DNA of 64,000 nt from Staphylococcus sp. IVB6240. Its GTDB lineage: Bacteria > Bacillota > Bacilli > Staphylococcales > Staphylococcaceae. Under the pieces are notes generated by a model. It searched no databases, was not told where the DNA came from, and saw only the letters and a list, made by a program, of their open reading frames with translations. The position numbers were made by a program, and so were the translations under genes. The DNA is taken from NCBI RefSeq assembly GCF_025558425.1, contig NZ_CP094718.1:2046001-2110000 (forward strand), in the 5' to 3' direction. This document shows positions 1-9,837 of this stretch, in pieces (positions within the stretch are counted from its first letter, which is position 1; each line of letters begins with the position of its first letter).

Positions 1-781
1 GTAATAGATACAATTCATAAAATCGGATCCGAAATGCGGCCCCTTCTTGGAGAGGGTAAGTTTTATCATAAGCCGTATAAAAATCTCGATCAAAGCCACC
101 AAACACTTTAGTGGCACCTAAGTCAAACTCACGATCTCCATATAACGGAGAGGGATCAAAAAGTGCAGGTGTGCCATCTGTCAAAAACATATAATTCCCT
201 GCCCAAAGGTCACCATGTAACAGCGATGGCTCGCTCTTGTGCGCCTTCAACGTTTGACTCATGATGTCGTACACTTGTTCAAAGTTTGATGCATCTCTTG
301 TAGACCACAACGCTTCTGCTTCCACACGTTGTATTAACGGTTGTATGCGTTGATGGAGAAACAAGTCATGCCATGATGTTTGCCAATGATTGTCAAAACT
401 TATCGCACTGCCTCGATAAGGCTGTTCAAAGCCAAACTGACCATTGGGACTCATGACCTGGTGAAGTTGTGCAACACATCTTCCTAATACCTTTTGACTT
501 CCTGTGATACCTTCTTCTAAATAACTTAGTAATAAGTATGCATCTCCATCAATACAGCCATTTGCGATAACTCTAGGTGCTGTAATTCCTGCTTGTTCAA
601 ATGCTTTCAAGCCCGCTATTTCTGCCGCATAAAAGTCAGCTGATTGCTGTGCTTGTACAAGCAAAAAATACGTTTCTTTCACTGTTTCAACACGATAAGC
701 TTGATTCACATCCCCACCGCTCACTGGTGTGATGGTTGTCATATTTTCAAGTGGTAATGCTTCATACCATTGCTGTTCCAT
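1..781 (-). CDS. Fructosamine kinase family protein (3' end outside window)
   Basis: Reading leftwards from the ATG at 781 the frame stays open to the window edge (about 260 codons seen), so the C-terminus lies outside. A strong AGGAGG-type site precedes the start. The translation carries HGDLWAGN, the catalytic loop of the fructosamine-3-kinase/aminoglycoside phosphotransferase fold, followed by DPSPLYGDREFDLG, the metal-binding segment typical of fructosamine kinases. Family members phosphorylate the sugar of glycated amines and so help deglycate proteins; the substrate here is inferred from family only. It is transcribed divergently from the nitroreductase gene. Confidence 0.85.
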   Translation of the reverse strand, partial: MEQQWYEALPLENMTTITPVSGGDVNQAYRVETVKETYFLLVQAQQSADFYAAEIAGLKAFEQAGITAPRVIANGCIDGDAYLLLSYLEEGITGSQKVLGRCVAQLHQVMSPNGQFGFEQPYRGSAISFDNHWQTSWHDLFLHQRIQPLIQRVEAEALWSTRDASNFEQVYDIMSQTLKAHKSEPSLLHGDLWAGNYMFLTDGTPALFDPSPLYGDREFDLGATKVFGGFDRDFYTAYDKTYPLQEGAAFRIRFYELYLL

Positions 782-913
782 ATACGATTCCTCCTTAAGA
801 CTTCTTAAAAAACCATACCCTACTCTATCACTGAGCAATCAGATTGGTTTGAAAGTCATATGTGATTCGCTATACTTATTTTGTAAAAGATAACTAGTAA
901 AGGAGTGCTCTTT

Positions 914-1576
914 ATGACAAATAAACGTCAACAATTATTAGACACATTCCACTATCGCTTCGCATCAAAACGCTTTGACCCTAACAAAAAAATTGACGAT
1001 AAAGACTTTGAAACGATCTTAGAAACAGGTCGTCTATCACCAAGTTCTCTTGGTTTAGAGCCTTGGAAGTTCCTCGTAGTACAAGACCCTGAATTACGCC
1101 AAGCATTGAAACCAATCAGCTGGGGCGCACAAGGACAATTGGATACAGCGAGCCATTTCGTTATCCTGTTAGCACGTAAAAATGTTCGTCCTGAATCACC
1201 TTATTTCCAATACCATGTACGTGAAATTAGACATATGTCTGAAGAAATGGTTTCAGCTATGGTAGAGAAAACAGCGAACTTCCAACGAGACAATCTTCGC
1301 GTCTATGAAAACGACCGTGCGTTATGGGACTGGGCAAGTAAACAAACTTATATCCCACTTGGTAATATGATGACAGCTGCTGCATACTTAGGCATTGATT
1401 CATGTCCAATTGAAGGCTTCCAATACGAAAATGTCGCAAAAGTATTAGCTGACAAAGGTTATCTTGATACAGATGAATTCTGGCCATCAGTGATGGTTGC
1501 ATTCGGTTATCGTGATGCAGAACCAAAACGTGAGAAAACACGTCGTCCTGCCGAAGAAGTCATCCAATGGATTTAA
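914..1576 (+). CDS. Nitroreductase family protein (NfsB-like, FMN-dependent)
   Basis: 220-residue NAD(P)H-dependent flavoprotein of the oxygen-insensitive nitroreductase family. The N-terminus has the family pattern RFASKRFDPNKKI followed by LSPSSLGLEPWKF, which lines the FMN pocket; the C-terminus contains the MVAFGYRD strand. The ATG at 914 is chosen because AGGAG at 901-905 sits 8 bases upstream; the in-frame GTG at 905 overlaps that site. Probable role is reduction of quinones or nitroaromatics. Monocistronic, ending before a shared bidirectional terminator. Confidence 0.9.
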   Translation: MTNKRQQLLDTFHYRFASKRFDPNKKIDDKDFETILETGRLSPSSLGLEPWKFLVVQDPELRQALKPISWGAQGQLDTASHFVILLARKNVRPESPYFQYHVREIRHMSEEMVSAMVEKTANFQRDNLRVYENDRALWDWASKQTYIPLGNMMTAAAYLGIDSCPIEGFQYENVAKVLADKGYLDTDEFWPSVMVAFGYRDAEPKREKTRRPAEEVIQWI

Positions 1577-1762
1577 TCACACCCACGAGGTTATGAGAGA
1601 AGCGCTTAGAATTTGAGCAGAACGAGCGCAATGAGAAAAATCGCTTTTTGATTTTGTCGAATTGCGAAGTTCTGTCGAAAATTCTACTTCTCGAATACTG
1701 ACATCTCGAGGTTGTGATAAGAGTGCTTAGGATTTGAGTAGAACCTAGCCCCCTCTAATCAT
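1577..1762. repeat. Dispersed staphylococcal intergenic repeat (two imperfect units)
   Basis: Two related units, near 1585-1620 and 1710-1750, share the pattern GAGGTTRTGA..AGMGCTTAG.ATTTGAG.AGAAC. Between them is an inverted repeat, CGCAAT near 1628 and ATTGCG near 1661. A third relative lies at 41755-41805. This is a non-coding dispersed repeat; its function is unknown. Confidence 0.6.
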
Positions 1763-1774
1763 CAAAACAATATG

Positions 1775-1822
1775 CCCCATTCATACTTAGAAGCGATTCT
1801 ATATATGAATGGGGTTATTTTT
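1775..1822. terminator. Bidirectional terminator between nitroreductase and lipase
   Basis: An 11-bp stem pairs CCCCATTCATA (1775-1785) with TATGAATGGGG (1804-1814). A T-rich tail follows on + and an A-rich side serves the convergent lipase gene. Confidence 0.85.
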
Positions 1823-1839
1823 ATAGCTATTTAAGCTAT

Positions 1840-3681
1840 TTAAGCTGTTTGAGCTTTGGATTCCTCCGCTTCAATACGCATCAGATACGTTGTAATCTCA
1901 TCATAAAAATCAGTTAATTGTTTTGTAGTATGTTTTGTATCAATGGCATCATTGCCTGTAAAATCACTATGATCCCATCCCAGCATTGTCGGCATGACCT
2001 GCCAAATTCCTTTTCTTATTGGAGAAGTGGCAGTCACATCAACATGCGCCTCTCCTGTTGGATGTTGTGCTGAAACAACTGATACTAAACCATCATTCGG
2101 TCGCCATATATCATCCTTCACTGACCCAATTAAATTCCCTGTCAACACATGGGCAAAAGCCATACCAAAATCAATCATATGCTTGCCAGATAGCGTTTTA
2201 TGTGTTGCTTGACCGTTAAATGTCTTGTAGTAAATATCTGGGTTTACCGTTGTTTGTTGATTCAACTTTTCAGCACCTGTCGTTGTCAGATCATAAAGTG
2301 CTGTATCCTCGGAATCCCAAAGGTTACTTTTAGCGACACGTTTGCCGTAATCAACCAGCGACTCGCCTTCACGCTGTTTGAATCCCCAATGATACATTCC
2401 TAAATCAAGATCGCCTAAATGATTCCCAAATGTACGAGTAAAGCCATATAACAAGTGACGAATGAATGGTGTATTTCCAAGTTGATCTGCAGCATGTGTG
2501 CCATTATGTGGTGTGGCAATTGTTGTAATGGATGTAATCATATTTTCATGACCACCTTGATATAGCGGACTTAATGTACCGCCATGTTGCTGCTGATACG
2601 CAATTTCATCTTGATTACCATTACGCAAATAATGTTCTAATAAGCGAATGGTTTGTCCACCCATACTATGACCCACTAAATGAATCGGTTGACCAGGTTG
2701 CCAGTTAGGTAGAATGCCTTTGTACGTCTTACCATAACGTTCATGTCCATATTTCTCCGCATGTGCTGCACCATAGTCTGCACGGCCGCCTACAATATAA
2801 TGATACAGATCAACAATACGCTCATGATTACTTGCCAAGGCACTCACACTCGCCTCATATGTTTCATAGCCTTTGTTACGTAAGTACTCTTGTAAGTTAG
2901 CTTTTGTCCCACCCCAATAGTTCATTCCTTTAGGTGCAACATCTCCGACCAATCCCATAAATCCATGTACAAAGACAAATGGATGTTGGTTTTGTGGTTG
3001 TTCTGGATTTGCTGTTTGAACAGCTGTTTCTGCTTTTCTTAATACACGTGCTTGATCAATTTGCTTAGTATTTTCTTTAGCTTCTGATGTCTTTACCGCA
3101 TCCAAAGAAGCAACTTTCTCTTGATCCTTTTCTTCCAATCGTGGTACATCTGTCACAGTATTTTTGACTTGTATCTCTTTATGTATATCTGCTGAATCAT
3201 CCACTGGCGTTGGAATAGGTTCTGATTGATGATCAACTGCTGATTGTTTTTCTTTGCTCTCAGGACTAGGTACAACTTCACTATCCGATTGCTGAACATT
3301 CTTATCTGATGTTTGCTTGTTTTCTTCTATCAATGCAACATGGTTGTGCTGAGTGGTTTTTTCTATATTCTTTTGAATTTGTTGCTCTTCAAATGGACTT
3401 TCTTCCATCGTTCCCTTTTCATCTATATGATCAAGTTGTTTGTGATCTATCGGTGCCTTATTTTCTATGACAGGTGACGCCACTTGCTCTTGAATCTGTT
3501 GCGTTTGATCTTGTTGTGAAATATTTTCCACTTGTACGTGTTGTGACAATGCATCTGCTTGTACTGTTTCTTCCGCTTGGACTTGAGGTGCGCCAATGAC
3601 AAAAAAGCATGTTGCGACCACAACAGATACTGCGCCATACACAGACTTTCTAATGGAAAAGCGATTATCTTGTTTTTTCAT
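1840..3681 (-). CDS. Secreted lipase precursor (YSIRK signal, propeptide, lipase domain)
   Basis: 613 residues. The N-terminus holds a YSIRK-type signal (FSIRKSVYGAVS) that routes export to the septum in Gram-positive cocci. A hydrophilic Q/E/K/T-rich propeptide of about 210 residues follows. The mature alpha/beta-hydrolase domain begins at HPFVFVHGFMG. GHSMGG holds the nucleophile serine; the Asp of RPNDGLVS and the His of WDHSDF complete the likely triad. From memory the catalytic domain resembles the S. hyicus lipase/phospholipase. The start at 3681 (MKKQDN) is chosen because GGGAG lies 8 bases upstream; an upstream ATG at 3708 lacks a site. Acts extracellularly on triacylglycerols, possibly phospholipids. 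Confidence 0.93.
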   Translation of the reverse strand: MKKQDNRFSIRKSVYGAVSVVVATCFFVIGAPQVQAEETVQADALSQHVQVENISQQDQTQQIQEQVASPVIENKAPIDHKQLDHIDEKGTMEESPFEEQQIQKNIEKTTQHNHVALIEENKQTSDKNVQQSDSEVVPSPESKEKQSAVDHQSEPIPTPVDDSADIHKEIQVKNTVTDVPRLEEKDQEKVASLDAVKTSEAKENTKQIDQARVLRKAETAVQTANPEQPQNQHPFVFVHGFMGLVGDVAPKGMNYWGGTKANLQEYLRNKGYETYEASVSALASNHERIVDLYHYIVGGRADYGAAHAEKYGHERYGKTYKGILPNWQPGQPIHLVGHSMGGQTIRLLEHYLRNGNQDEIAYQQQHGGTLSPLYQGGHENMITSITTIATPHNGTHAADQLGNTPFIRHLLYGFTRTFGNHLGDLDLGMYHWGFKQREGESLVDYGKRVAKSNLWDSEDTALYDLTTTGAEKLNQQTTVNPDIYYKTFNGQATHKTLSGKHMIDFGMAFAHVLTGNLIGSVKDDIWRPNDGLVSVVSAQHPTGEAHVDVTATSPIRKGIWQVMPTMLGWDHSDFTGNDAIDTKHTTKQLTDFYDEITTYLMRIEAEESKAQTA

Positions 3682-3871
3682 AAATTCATCTCCCAACTTT
3701 TGGATCAATCGTTTACTCCTACTATAGCAAATACGTTCTTAAATGCGTGCACCATGTCGTAACTGTTCGTTTTCAGTGCCTAACTGTTTTAAATCAATCT
3801 GAGGACTGACGATATTACCAATATATGTCTCTATAATAGAAGTTAAGATAACTATCAAAGGAGTGATCTCT

Positions 3872-4057
3872 ATGCGTTTAAAAGATATACTTTCTAGTGC
3901 TTATCATGACCTATTAAACATGAAAATCAATGCAAAAAACGTCATCATTACTACTTTGATTACATTTTTTGCAAGCTCAATCATGACACCTCTATTAGGT
4001 ATTCCAGTAGGCTTGCTATTCTCTGGCTGGCTCATTGAAAACAAACTAAATAACTAA
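3872..4057 (+). CDS. Small membrane protein of unknown function
   Basis: 61 residues, MRLKDILSSAYHDLL..., with one clear hydrophobic stretch (roughly residues 24-52: ITTLITFFASSIMTPLLGIPVG) that could form one or two membrane passes. AAAGGAG lies 8 bases before the ATG at 3872. I do not recognise the family. It has its own terminator and stands alone between the lipase and the PTS gene. Confidence 0.65.
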   Translation: MRLKDILSSAYHDLLNMKINAKNVIITTLITFFASSIMTPLLGIPVGLLFSGWLIENKLNN

Positions 4058-4063
4058 AAAAAT

Positions 4064-4112
4064 GAAACCTACATAGACTTAAATTTAAATTAAGTTTTTG
4101 TAGGTTTCTTTA
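4064..4112 (+). terminator. Rho-independent terminator
   Basis: GAAACCTACA (4064-4073) pairs with TGTAGGTTTC (4099-4108), followed by TTT-rich sequence. Confidence 0.8.
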
Positions 4113-4131
4113 TTTATTAAAATAAACACTT

Positions 4132-4182
4132 TGTAAACACTTTCAAATACTTATCAAATGGTTCATAATATTATTATATAAT
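4132..4182 (+). promoter_or_regulatory. Promoter with a catabolite-responsive (cre) element for the PTS gene
   Basis: TGTAAACACTTTCA at 4132-4145 matches the cre consensus TGWNANCGNTNWCA at all fixed positions but one. A TATAAT -10 lies at 4177-4182 with a weak -35 near 4154. The site sits just upstream of the -35 region, so CcpA control is likely; the sign is not clear. Confidence 0.6.
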
Positions 4183-4228
4183 AGCACAGCTACGTCACAC
4201 GGAAATTTCTATGAAATGAGGTCATTTT

Positions 4229-5686
4229 ATGCTTAATTATTTACAACGCATCGGTCGGTCTCTGATGTTACCCGTCGCTGTCCTACCTGCTGCTGCGATT
4301 CTCGTTGCTATTGCAAACATTATCGCTGCGACAATTGGACAAAACGCCGCTTATGCTTTTTTCTTTAATGCCGGAATGGGTGTTCTTGAAAATCTTGGTC
4401 TGCTCTTTGCGATTGGTGTCGCAATCGGTATGGCTAAGAAAAATGATGGTGCCACAGCACTTGCAGCAATTGTCGGCTTTTTAGTGGTTGATAAAATGCT
4501 CGAACCAGAAAACGTTGCAGTTTACCTAGGTATTGCTGAAAAAGCTGTTAACCCAGGTTTTATGAATATCGGCTTTGGTAACGTCTTTGTTGGTATCGCT
4601 GTCGGTCTTATCGCCGCACATTCGTACAACAAGTTCTCATCTGTTGAGTTACCAGATGCGTTTGCCTTCTTCAGTGGTAAACGTCTTGTTCCGATTATGA
4701 CAGCATTATTCTCAGTTATTTTTGCATTTGTTTTACTTTTCATCTGGCCATTCGTATACAGCGCACTTGTTGCATTCGGTAAGAGTATTATCGACTTAGG
4801 TGCAATCGGTGCCGGCATTTATGGTGTTGCCAACCGTTTACTGATTCCACTTGGTCTTCACCATGCACTGAATGCTGTATTCTGGTTTGATATTGCTGGT
4901 ATCAATGACGTTGCAAACTTCCAATCACAAACGGGTACAAAAGGTATCACAGGTCGCTATATGGCAGGATTCTTCCCAATCATGATGTTTGGTATCCCTG
5001 CAGCTGCACTCGCAATGTACCATACTGCGCAAACAAAATACCAAAAACAAATTGGTAGTATTATGTTTGCAGGTGCCATTTCAGCATTTATCGTTGGGAT
5101 TACGGAACCAATCGAATTCGTCTTTATGTTTGTTGCACCATTATTGTATGTCGTGCATGCATTATTAACAGGGTTATCCCTTTTCATTGCAGCATTGTTC
5201 CACTGGACTGCAGGATTTGCATTCAGTGCAGGATTAATTGACTTTGTCCTATCACTCATCAATCCATTTGCGAACCATCCACTGATGTTGATTGTTCAAG
5301 GTCTTGTCTTCTTTGTACTGTATTATGTGATTTTCCGCTTCCTTATTGTTAAGTTAAACTTAAATACACCTGGACGTGGAACAAATATTCCAACATCACA
5401 AGTTACAGATACAGATGCGACGACAGACGCAACAACAAGTAAGTATTCACAAACTGCCACAACAATCATTGACGGTCTTGGTGGTAAAGAAAACATTACT
5501 TCTTTAACAAACTGTGCAACACGTTTACGTTTAGAACTCGCAGACAATACAAAGTTAAATGAAGCACAAATTAAATCAGCAGGTGCTGCAGGTGTTCTAA
5601 AAAATGGACAACACGCTGCACAAATTATTATCGGTACACATGTACAACAAGTTGCTGATGAAATGGAACGCCAATTAGAAAATTAA
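4229..5686 (+). CDS. PTS EIICB transporter (N-acetylglucosamine/glucose type)
   Basis: 485 residues. The N-terminal ~370 residues are the multi-pass EIIC domain with LPDAFAFFSGKR and the sugar-gate motif GITEPIEF. A linker rich in T/D leads to a C-terminal EIIB domain whose NCATRLR contains the phosphocysteine. There is no EIIA domain, so phosphate must come from a separate EIIA. FSGKR suggests the glucose/GlcNAc family; N-acetylglucosamine is my preferred substrate but glucose cannot be excluded. A GAGG site precedes the ATG. Single gene with its own promoter, cre site and terminator. Confidence 0.85.
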   Translation: MLNYLQRIGRSLMLPVAVLPAAAILVAIANIIAATIGQNAAYAFFFNAGMGVLENLGLLFAIGVAIGMAKKNDGATALAAIVGFLVVDKMLEPENVAVYLGIAEKAVNPGFMNIGFGNVFVGIAVGLIAAHSYNKFSSVELPDAFAFFSGKRLVPIMTALFSVIFAFVLLFIWPFVYSALVAFGKSIIDLGAIGAGIYGVANRLLIPLGLHHALNAVFWFDIAGINDVANFQSQTGTKGITGRYMAGFFPIMMFGIPAAALAMYHTAQTKYQKQIGSIMFAGAISAFIVGITEPIEFVFMFVAPLLYVVHALLTGLSLFIAALFHWTAGFAFSAGLIDFVLSLINPFANHPLMLIVQGLVFFVLYYVIFRFLIVKLNLNTPGRGTNIPTSQVTDTDATTDATTSKYSQTATTIIDGLGGKENITSLTNCATRLRLELADNTKLNEAQIKSAGAAGVLKNGQHAAQIIIGTHVQQVADEMERQLEN

Positions 5687-5704
5687 ATTTCAAATTTTAT
5701 TATG

Positions 5705-5764
5705 AATCAAGGTCATCACATACACATCTATGATAGTATATGAGTGATGACCTTTGATTTTTTA
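5705..5764 (+). terminator. Rho-independent terminator after PTS gene
   Basis: AATCAAGGTCATCACATA pairs with TGAGTGATGACCTTTGATT, followed by TTTTTTAT. Confidence 0.85.
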
Positions 5765-5911
5765 TAGTAAGTCATACATAGAATAACTTAACTGATAGTA
5801 GTGGCTAAAAATAAACATCATCCATTGATGCGCTCAAACACTAGCTACTTATCAGTCACTTCCATACATAAAACCTATAACTGATTTCATTGATATAGAA
5901 AGGTGAATAAA

Positions 5912-6775
5912 ATGACGATACGAAAAGCAATTATACCTGCCGCTGGTTTGGGTACACGATTTTTACCTGCTACTAAAGCAATGCCTAAAGAAATGTTACC
6001 GATACTAGACAAACCAACGATTCAATATATTGTTGAAGAGGCAGCGAAAGCAGGCATTGAAGATATTATTATCGTTACTGGAAAGCACAAACGTGCCATT
6101 GAAGATCACTTTGACACGCAAAAAGAACTGGAAATGACACTTCAAGAAAAAGGAAAATCAGACTTACTTGAAAGAGTACAGTACCCAACAGACCTTTCTA
6201 ATATTTTTTATGTCAGACAAAAAGAACAAAAAGGATTAGGACATGCGATTTATACCGCTAAGCAATTCATAGGTGATGAACCATTTGCGGTATTATTAGG
6301 TGATGATATTGTAGATTCAGAAACACCTGCTATACAACAATTAATGGAACAATACGAAACAACTGGTAAATCTGTTATCGGCGTTCAAACTGTCCCAGAT
6401 TCAGAAACACACCGTTACGGCATCATAGCACCACAAGCACAAGAAGGACGATTATATGATGTGGCTAAGTTTGTTGAAAAACCAGCACAAGGCACTGCCC
6501 CATCTAGTCTCGCAATTATGGGAAGATATGTACTCTCTCCTAAGATTTTTGACTATCTTGCAACGCAGACAGAAGGAAGCGGTGGCGAAATTCAACTAAC
6601 AGATGCCATTGAACGATTAAACAAAGATGATAAAGTGTATGCTTATGACTTTGAAGGAACACGATATGACGTAGGTGAAAAAGTAGGATTCGTCAAAACT
6701 ACGATAGAATATGCTTTAAAAAATGAAGAGACACGTGAACAAATAAAAAAATATATTCAATCACTAAATCTATAA
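5912..6775 (+). CDS. gtaB: UTP-glucose-1-phosphate uridylyltransferase
   Basis: 287 residues. Converts UTP and glucose-1-phosphate to UDP-glucose for glycolipid anchors and surface glycans. The nucleotide-binding loop [19 protein letters not shown] is at residues 9-27, and GYGII- and VEKP-type segments occur later (RYGIIAP, FVEKPA). The ATG at 5912 has AAAGG about 8 bases upstream; a GTG at 5903 overlaps the site. It is followed after 17 bases by the phosphoglucomutase gene, so one operon makes both enzymes that convert glucose-6-phosphate to UDP-glucose. Confidence 0.95.
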   Translation: MTIRKAIIPAAGLGTRFLPATKAMPKEMLPILDKPTIQYIVEEAAKAGIEDIIIVTGKHKRAIEDHFDTQKELEMTLQEKGKSDLLERVQYPTDLSNIFYVRQKEQKGLGHAIYTAKQFIGDEPFAVLLGDDIVDSETPAIQQLMEQYETTGKSVIGVQTVPDSETHRYGIIAPQAQEGRLYDVAKFVEKPAQGTAPSSLAIMGRYVLSPKIFDYLATQTEGSGGEIQLTDAIERLNKDDKVYAYDFEGTRYDVGEKVGFVKTTIEYALKNEETREQIKKYIQSLNL

Positions 6776-6792
6776 ATGAGGAGGTCCGTATT

Positions 6793-8436
6793 TTGAGAGC
6801 ACAATGGGAAGAAAAACTATCTGAGAGTCTTGTAGAATCCTTCTACAAGACGCAATCAGAACAAGAAATTAACGATGGCTTTTCAGATTCTTTATCTTTT
6901 GGTACTGCCGGGATAAGAAGTACTTTCGGCTTAGGGCCTGGCCGTTTAAACAAGTTCACCATTCAAATGTTTGCCCAGGGCTTTTCAAAATATTTACTAA
7001 AAATCACCGACTCACCTACTGTCGTAATTCATTATGATACAAGGCATTTATCTAAAGGTTTCGCGATTGAAATTGCAAAGGTATTGGGGACAAATGGCAT
7101 TAAAGTCATCCTCCCTCACACAATCAAATCAACACCCGAGCTGTCTTTTGCTGTTCGATACTTAAAAACAACAGCTGGTGTCATGATTACCGCAAGTCAT
7201 AACCCTAAAAATTATAATGGTATTAAAGTATATGGTCCTGATGGTGGTCAATTGTTAACCGAACCTTCCATGGCACTTAGTCATGACATTCATGCTGTCA
7301 CAGATATACTCAACATTCCAGCCATTGACTTCGATACATTACAAGCTCAAAACATGATCATACCATTAGATGAGACTGTCACAGAAGCATATAAACAGTC
7401 CGTTAAAGTTTTATCTGGCCCGATTCAAACATCGACAACAAAAACGATTCTGACAAGCCTTCATGGCACAAGTCTTCCTTTATTGGCAGATATTTTAACA
7501 GAATTATCTTATACAAACTTTGTTATCGCACAGGAACAATCTCAACCTGATGGAAATTTTCCAACAGTGAATATTGCTAATCCAGAATCCGAAGACACAT
7601 TTGATGTTGGGAAAGATTTAGCAGAACAAGAAAATGCGCAATTGATTATTGCTACCGATCCAGATGCAGATAGAATTGGTATTGTCGAAAGATATGACGA
7701 TGGCTCAACACGTTACTTTAATGGCAATGAAATCGGCTTATTATTAATGACCTTGAGACACAAACAGCTACAACATCATCATCATTTATATATGATTAAG
7801 TCTGTAGTCACCAGCGCACTGAGTGAAAAACTTGCATCACCACTCAATATCAGTATTCTAAATGTACTCACTGGATTTAAATACATTTCAGCACAGCTTA
7901 AAAATATGTCTGAACAACCTTCACAGCTTGTCTTAGCCTATGAAGAAAGTCATGGCTACTTAGTCAAAGACTTTTCTAGAGATAAAGATGCCATACAGAT
8001 TGCACCACTGTTGATTCAGTATAAAGAACGCCTGGCTCAAGAGCATAAAACGTTCCAAGATGTTTTGACAGACATTTATCAGCAACATGGTTACTATCAA
8101 GATCGGACGCTTTCTCCTACATTTGCAGGTGTGGAAGGCCGTCAAAAAATTGAAGACACGATGACACATCTTAAAGCACTCGATACCATTGAGATAGCGC
8201 ACTTAACACCTCTATTTATTGAGAACTACAGTTCAAGAGAGTCATTAAATATTCATACTGGTGAAAAAACACCGATCGATTTACCTCAAACAGATTTGAT
8301 TAAATTCATTTTTGAAGAAGGTTTTATCGCTGTACGACCATCCGGTACCGAACCAAAGATGAAGCTATATTTCTCATTAAATGTAGATAACTTAGACCAG
8401 ATCATTGATAGCTTTTGTGGAAAATTTAATTTATAA
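6793..8436 (+). CDS. pgcA: Alpha-phosphoglucomutase
   Basis: 547 residues, the usual length for the Gram-positive alpha-D-phosphohexomutase. It interconverts glucose-6-phosphate and glucose-1-phosphate, feeding gtaB. TASHNPKNYNG carries the phosphoserine, DPDADRIG binds Mg2+, EESHGY is the sugar loop and RPSGTEPK the phosphate loop. Translation starts at TTG 6793, chosen because TGAGGAGGT (6777-6785) lies 7 bases upstream and no better ATG exists. Confidence 0.95.
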   Translation: MRAQWEEKLSESLVESFYKTQSEQEINDGFSDSLSFGTAGIRSTFGLGPGRLNKFTIQMFAQGFSKYLLKITDSPTVVIHYDTRHLSKGFAIEIAKVLGTNGIKVILPHTIKSTPELSFAVRYLKTTAGVMITASHNPKNYNGIKVYGPDGGQLLTEPSMALSHDIHAVTDILNIPAIDFDTLQAQNMIIPLDETVTEAYKQSVKVLSGPIQTSTTKTILTSLHGTSLPLLADILTELSYTNFVIAQEQSQPDGNFPTVNIANPESEDTFDVGKDLAEQENAQLIIATDPDADRIGIVERYDDGSTRYFNGNEIGLLLMTLRHKQLQHHHHLYMIKSVVTSALSEKLASPLNISILNVLTGFKYISAQLKNMSEQPSQLVLAYEESHGYLVKDFSRDKDAIQIAPLLIQYKERLAQEHKTFQDVLTDIYQQHGYYQDRTLSPTFAGVEGRQKIEDTMTHLKALDTIEIAHLTPLFIENYSSRESLNIHTGEKTPIDLPQTDLIKFIFEEGFIAVRPSGTEPKMKLYFSLNVDNLDQIIDSFCGKFNL

Positions 8437-8440
8437 CGTA

Positions 8441-8475
8441 AAACGCCCATAGCATAAGCGCTACGGGCGTTTTTT
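8441..8475 (+). terminator. Rho-independent terminator after pgcA
   Basis: AACGCCCATAGC pairs with GCTACGGGCGTT, then TTTTTT. Confidence 0.88.
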
Positions 8476-8635
8476 GATATATATTCTAAAATATGATAGG
8501 GATTTGTTTAAGTAATACAATTGATAGTAAAAGTCATAAAAAATGCACTACACTTTTTTAAACTATTTTTAATCCAGACTTCTGTTCATAAAATACAATG
8601 TAATGTCTTGTTATCTTTCCCTCTCATCTTACCTT

Positions 8636-9559
8636 TTAACTATTTAAATATTCTTCTAAACCACTATTAATCGTATATTGTGGCGTATATCCAATCTCTT
8701 TCAACGGTGTAATATCAGCAACAGAATGTCTTACATCACCTTTTCGTGCTGGTTCAAACTGATGTGCCAATGATTTATGATAGCTTTTTTCAAACGCATT
8801 AAAAATATCTTTAACTGATGTTTTGTTACCTGTACCAACATTAAGCACTTGACCATGAGTAGCTTCATTTTCTACGACACGAGTGATTGCATTAACTAAG
8901 TCTTTAATGTAAACGAAGTCTCTTGTCTGTTCACCATCACCGTAGAATGTAAATGATGCATCATTGTCAAACTGACGTTTCATAATAGAAATGACACCAG
9001 AATATGGTGAGTTTGGATCTTGTTTTGGACCATAAACATTAAAAAAGCGTAATGCCGTTGTCGGTAAATCATAGAGATGATGATACATTTTTGTATATTG
9101 TTCACCAGCATACTTCTGTATTGCATAAGGAGATTCTGGCTGTACTAAACTTTGTGTGTTTTTCGGTAATTGTGGATCATTGCCATATACTGCAGCAGAA
9201 GAAGCAAAGATAAATTTTTTCAATTGCGTATTATATTGACGATTCACCTCTAACATATTCAGCGTTGCATCAATGTTTACTTTATTTGAGTATATTGGAT
9301 CATTAACCGTGTCAACAACACTCACTACCGCAGCAAGGTGAATCACCACATTGAATTGATGTGTTTTCACCAATGTTTCAACTTTTTCTTTATCACATAC
9401 ATCCACATTAAAAAAGTGTGATTCATCTATAAAAGAGATGTTTTCTCTATAGCCAGATGCTAAATTGTCTAATACAAATACTTCATGTCCTTCTTCATTA
9501 TAATAATTCGCAATATGTGAGCCAATAAATCCAGCTCCACCTGTAATTAATATCTTCAT
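8636..9559 (-). CDS. NAD-dependent epimerase/dehydratase (UDP-glucose 4-epimerase type)
   Basis: 307 residues of the extended short-chain dehydrogenase family. GGAGFIGSHIA is the Rossmann loop, SSAAVYG and YAIQKYAGEQY give the Ser/Tyr/Lys catalytic set, and RFFNVYGPKQDP and DFVYIKDL are typical of nucleotide-sugar 4-epimerases. The start at 9559 has AAAGGAT upstream; the longer frame to 9622 has no site. Lying beside gtaB and pgcA, it probably converts UDP-glucose or UDP-GlcNAc into the galacto form for a surface polymer; the exact sugar is not determined. Confidence 0.85.
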   Translation of the reverse strand: MKILITGGAGFIGSHIANYYNEEGHEVFVLDNLASGYRENISFIDESHFFNVDVCDKEKVETLVKTHQFNVVIHLAAVVSVVDTVNDPIYSNKVNIDATLNMLEVNRQYNTQLKKFIFASSAAVYGNDPQLPKNTQSLVQPESPYAIQKYAGEQYTKMYHHLYDLPTTALRFFNVYGPKQDPNSPYSGVISIMKRQFDNDASFTFYGDGEQTRDFVYIKDLVNAITRVVENEATHGQVLNVGTGNKTSVKDIFNAFEKSYHKSLAHQFEPARKGDVRHSVADITPLKEIGYTPQYTINSGLEEYLNS

Positions 9560-9767
9560 ATTCTTCAATCCTTTAAATATATTTTGAAATGATGTTTTTA
9601 CTATATATGGTCTATGTATCATATCATCTTTTATTAAATAGTAATCTGTATCACATATTTATAGTACTTACATACTCCTCTATCATCACTTCATCTTTCC
9701 AAATTATATACCCATTTATTTTATCATTATTATAACGAATAAAGAAATCTTTAAGGAGACAAATATA

Positions 9768-9811
9768 AAAAGACTACTTACCTTTCCTTTATAGAAAATA
9801 AGTAGCCTTTA
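9768..9811 (-). terminator. Rho-independent terminator after ywnB-like gene
   Basis: AAAGRCTACTTA arms at 9769-9780 and 9799-9810 pair; on the minus strand a T-run follows. Confidence 0.75.
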
Positions 9812-9837
9812 CTATGATTATCATGTTTTCTACTATC